36,181 nucleotides of DNA, from positions 1-36,181 of IMG/VR virus record IMGVR_UViG_3300022602_000246, one strand, 5' to 3'. A model generated the notes under the pieces. It did not search any database, was not told the origin of the DNA, and saw only the letters and a program-made list of their open reading frames with translations. A program made the translations under genes and the position numbers. How positions within the stretch are numbered: position 1 is the stretch's first letter; every line of letters starts with the position of its first letter. Positions 35,170 through 36,181 of the stretch are shown here, one piece after another. This DNA is from a virus.

Positions 35170-35177
35170 TATTTAGT
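35170..35177 (-). promoter_or_regulatory. Late-promoter-like octamer before gp48
   Basis: The - strand reads ACTAAATA, two mismatches from TATAAATA but keeping the TAAATA core. It is 23 bases before the gp48 ATG, the usual distance here. Its last + strand base is shared with the -35 box of the divergent gp55 promoter, so occupancy of the two may be mutually exclusive. It is the weakest of the six octamers. Confidence 0.5.
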
Positions 35178-35205
35178 TGACTTTTTAATGTGCGTAGTTT
35201 ATAAT
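35177..35205 (+). promoter_or_regulatory. Sigma-70-type promoter for the gp55 gene
   Basis: TTGACT (-35, one mismatch) at 35177-35182 and a perfect TATAAT (-10) at 35200-35205 are separated by 17 bases. Transcription would start near 35212, about 20 bases before the ATG, with AAAGGA (35214-35219) as ribosome binding site. Confidence 0.85.
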
Positions 35206-35230
35206 TAGGCATTAAAGGACTGAGAACAGG

Positions 35231-36064
35231 ATGACCGCAAAAGTAAATTACCTAAACAATAAAGATATGTTGGCAGAGATACACAAATCAAAAAGCTCAT
35301 ATTGCAGTTTTACCGATCCAAAGTATCACCAATACGATTTAATTCTGACTAGCGTAGATAAAATCAATATCAGAAGCATTGCAGAAGCTAAACGAAATCA
35401 AGCAAAACGCCTAGGAGATGCTGAATACCAAAGACGTAAAGCAGCTGGCGAAAAAGTTAAACAAGCAGACTGTGAAGTTGACTACAAGAAGATAGCAAAA
35501 ACAGATGTTGTTTTTAGAATTATGAGTTTTGATCATATTCCCCTGAACAGCACACGCAAGAAAAATCCAAAAAGTCTAGCGGATCATAGAGACAAAGTAA
35601 ATTTTCCACCGTTCCAACATTGGAAATTCGATGAAGCCGATCCAGAAACATTAGTGTGTGTGGGCAAAAGTCACTGGAAGGGAGACTTGGAGAAAGGTCA
35701 TTTTGACAAAGATGCTGGACAAATTACAAATACCTTGGCTAAAATGATGATTAAGTTGTGTGAACGATATGCTACACGCGGTAATGTACGTGGTTATACA
35801 TACAACGATGAAATGAAAGGTATGGCGATTTTGCAATTAACACAAATTGGATTACAATTTGATGAAAGCAAAAGTGACAATCCATTTGCATATTTTACCG
35901 CGGCTGTTACTAATAGTTTTGTTCGTGTTATTAATATAGAAAAAAGAAATCAAAATATTCGCGATGATGTACTAGAAATGAATGGTATGAATCCTAGCTA
36001 TAGTAGAACTGGTGCTGGAGAGCATGCGGCTGCTATTAAACGTTTTGATGAGAGTAGTGAATAA
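35231..36064 (+). CDS. gp55: Late-transcription sigma factor gp55
   Basis: The N-terminus has VNYLNNKDMLAEI, as in gp55 of T4-like phages. The C-terminal half contains the sigma-2-like core: LAKMMIKLCERYATRGNVRG, YTYNDEMKGMAILQLTQIGL, NPFAYFTAAVTNSFVRVINI, then EKRNQNIRDDVLEMNGMNPS. The protein replaces the host sigma factor on RNA polymerase and recognises TATAAATA-type late promoters, probably with a sliding clamp as co-activator (as in T4). At 277 residues it is longer than T4 gp55 (185): about 125 residues, including VKQADCEVDYKKIAKTD and VNFPPFQHWKFDEADPETLV, separate the N-terminal motif from the sigma core, a form I recognise from aquatic phages. ATG 35231 is chosen on the ribosome binding site and the NNKDML motif. 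Confidence 0.9.
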   Translation: MTAKVNYLNNKDMLAEIHKSKSSYCSFTDPKYHQYDLILTSVDKINIRSIAEAKRNQAKRLGDAEYQRRKAAGEKVKQADCEVDYKKIAKTDVVFRIMSFDHIPLNSTRKKNPKSLADHRDKVNFPPFQHWKFDEADPETLVCVGKSHWKGDLEKGHFDKDAGQITNTLAKMMIKLCERYATRGNVRGYTYNDEMKGMAILQLTQIGLQFDESKSDNPFAYFTAAVTNSFVRVINIEKRNQNIRDDVLEMNGMNPSYSRTGAGEHAAAIKRFDESSE

Positions 36065-36089
36065 TAAGTACACAATGCCAATCGCCTAT

Positions 36090-36097
36090 GATAAATA
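36090..36097 (+). promoter_or_regulatory. T4-type late promoter octamer before the right-edge gene
   Basis: The + strand reads GATAAATA, one mismatch from TATAAATA, 19 bases before the ATG at 36117. ATAGGAGA just downstream provides the ribosome binding site. Confidence 0.6.
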
Positions 36098-36116
36098 ATT
36101 ATAGGAGACATTAACT

Positions 36117-36181
36117 ATGAAATATAAAATTGATTATTATGGATACGTTTACGAGTGGACAAATACTAAGAATGAGAAAAA
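36117..36181 (+). CDS. Start of a gene cut by the window edge, possibly a GIY-YIG-type nuclease
   Basis: Only 21 full codons are visible, starting at ATG 36117 after AGGAG (36103-36107). The peptide contains GYVYEWTNTKNEK, which resembles the opening strand of GIY-YIG endonucleases, where a YVY/GIY motif is followed by a TN..NGK turn and then YIG. The diagnostic second motif lies beyond the window. If confirmed it would be a free-standing homing-type nuclease beside the late sigma gene. The start is well supported; the function is a guess from few residues. Confidence 0.5.
   Translation, partial: MKYKIDYYGYVYEWTNTKNEK

Noticed and set aside
1-36181. Prophage or defence-island interpretation
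   Set aside because: All recognisable genes are phage structural, late-regulatory or glycosyltransferase genes; no integrase, repressor, attachment site, toxin-antitoxin or restriction gene is seen.

Overview
This window is part of an AT-rich, T4-superfamily myovirus genome. The closest look-alikes I recognise are the T4-like cyanophages and pelagiphages of aquatic bacteria. The grounds are a collinear baseplate gene set (gp48, gp53, a hub protein, gp5, gp25, gp6), a gp55-type late sigma factor, T4-type late promoter octamers, and tail adhesins with an N-terminal module typical of aquatic T4-like phages. The host cannot be named from this sequence. There are no tRNA genes, CRISPR arrays, insertion sequences or integrase genes, and no gene-free stretch over 300 bases. 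The longest gap between genes is 84 bases.

Layout, reading leftwards from the right end. On the + strand lie the gp55 late sigma factor gene (35231-36064) and the start of one more gene (36117 to the edge), possibly a GIY-YIG nuclease. Everything left of 35147 is on the - strand. The baseplate block is gp48 (tube cap), gp53 (wedge), a 767-residue probable hub protein, gp5 (hub/needle) and gp25 (wedge), packed with gaps or overlaps of 1-3 bases. Next come gp6 (wedge) and a 15.2-kb gene for a 5050-residue protein, which fills 42% of the window. A 203-residue structural protein follows, then three paralogous tail adhesins (739, 643 and 508 residues) and a 311-residue structural protein. At the left edge is an overlapping five-gene operon holding a small conserved phage protein, three glycosyltransferase-like proteins (one cut by the window edge) and one unknown.

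Regulation can be read directly. The gp55 gene and the glycosyltransferase operon each have a near-perfect sigma-70 promoter with a 17-base spacer. The structural block instead carries five octamers matching or close to TATAAATA, each 18-24 bases before a start codon. A sixth lies before the right-hand partial gene. A simple reading is that the host polymerase makes gp55 and the glycosyltransferases first. gp55 then redirects the polymerase to the structural genes in the same window.

The most unusual object is the 5050-residue protein. It sits where T4 has gp7 and is a mosaic. It contains five chitin-binding-like (CBM5/12) modules and a roughly seven-bladed FG-GAP-like propeller, with one CBM nested inside a blade and another inside a C-terminal domain. 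It also has several families of repeated beta modules, one of which is shared with the neighbouring 643-residue adhesin. Together with the three adhesins and the glycosyltransferases, this looks like a large, modular glycan-recognition apparatus built around a conventional T4-like baseplate.
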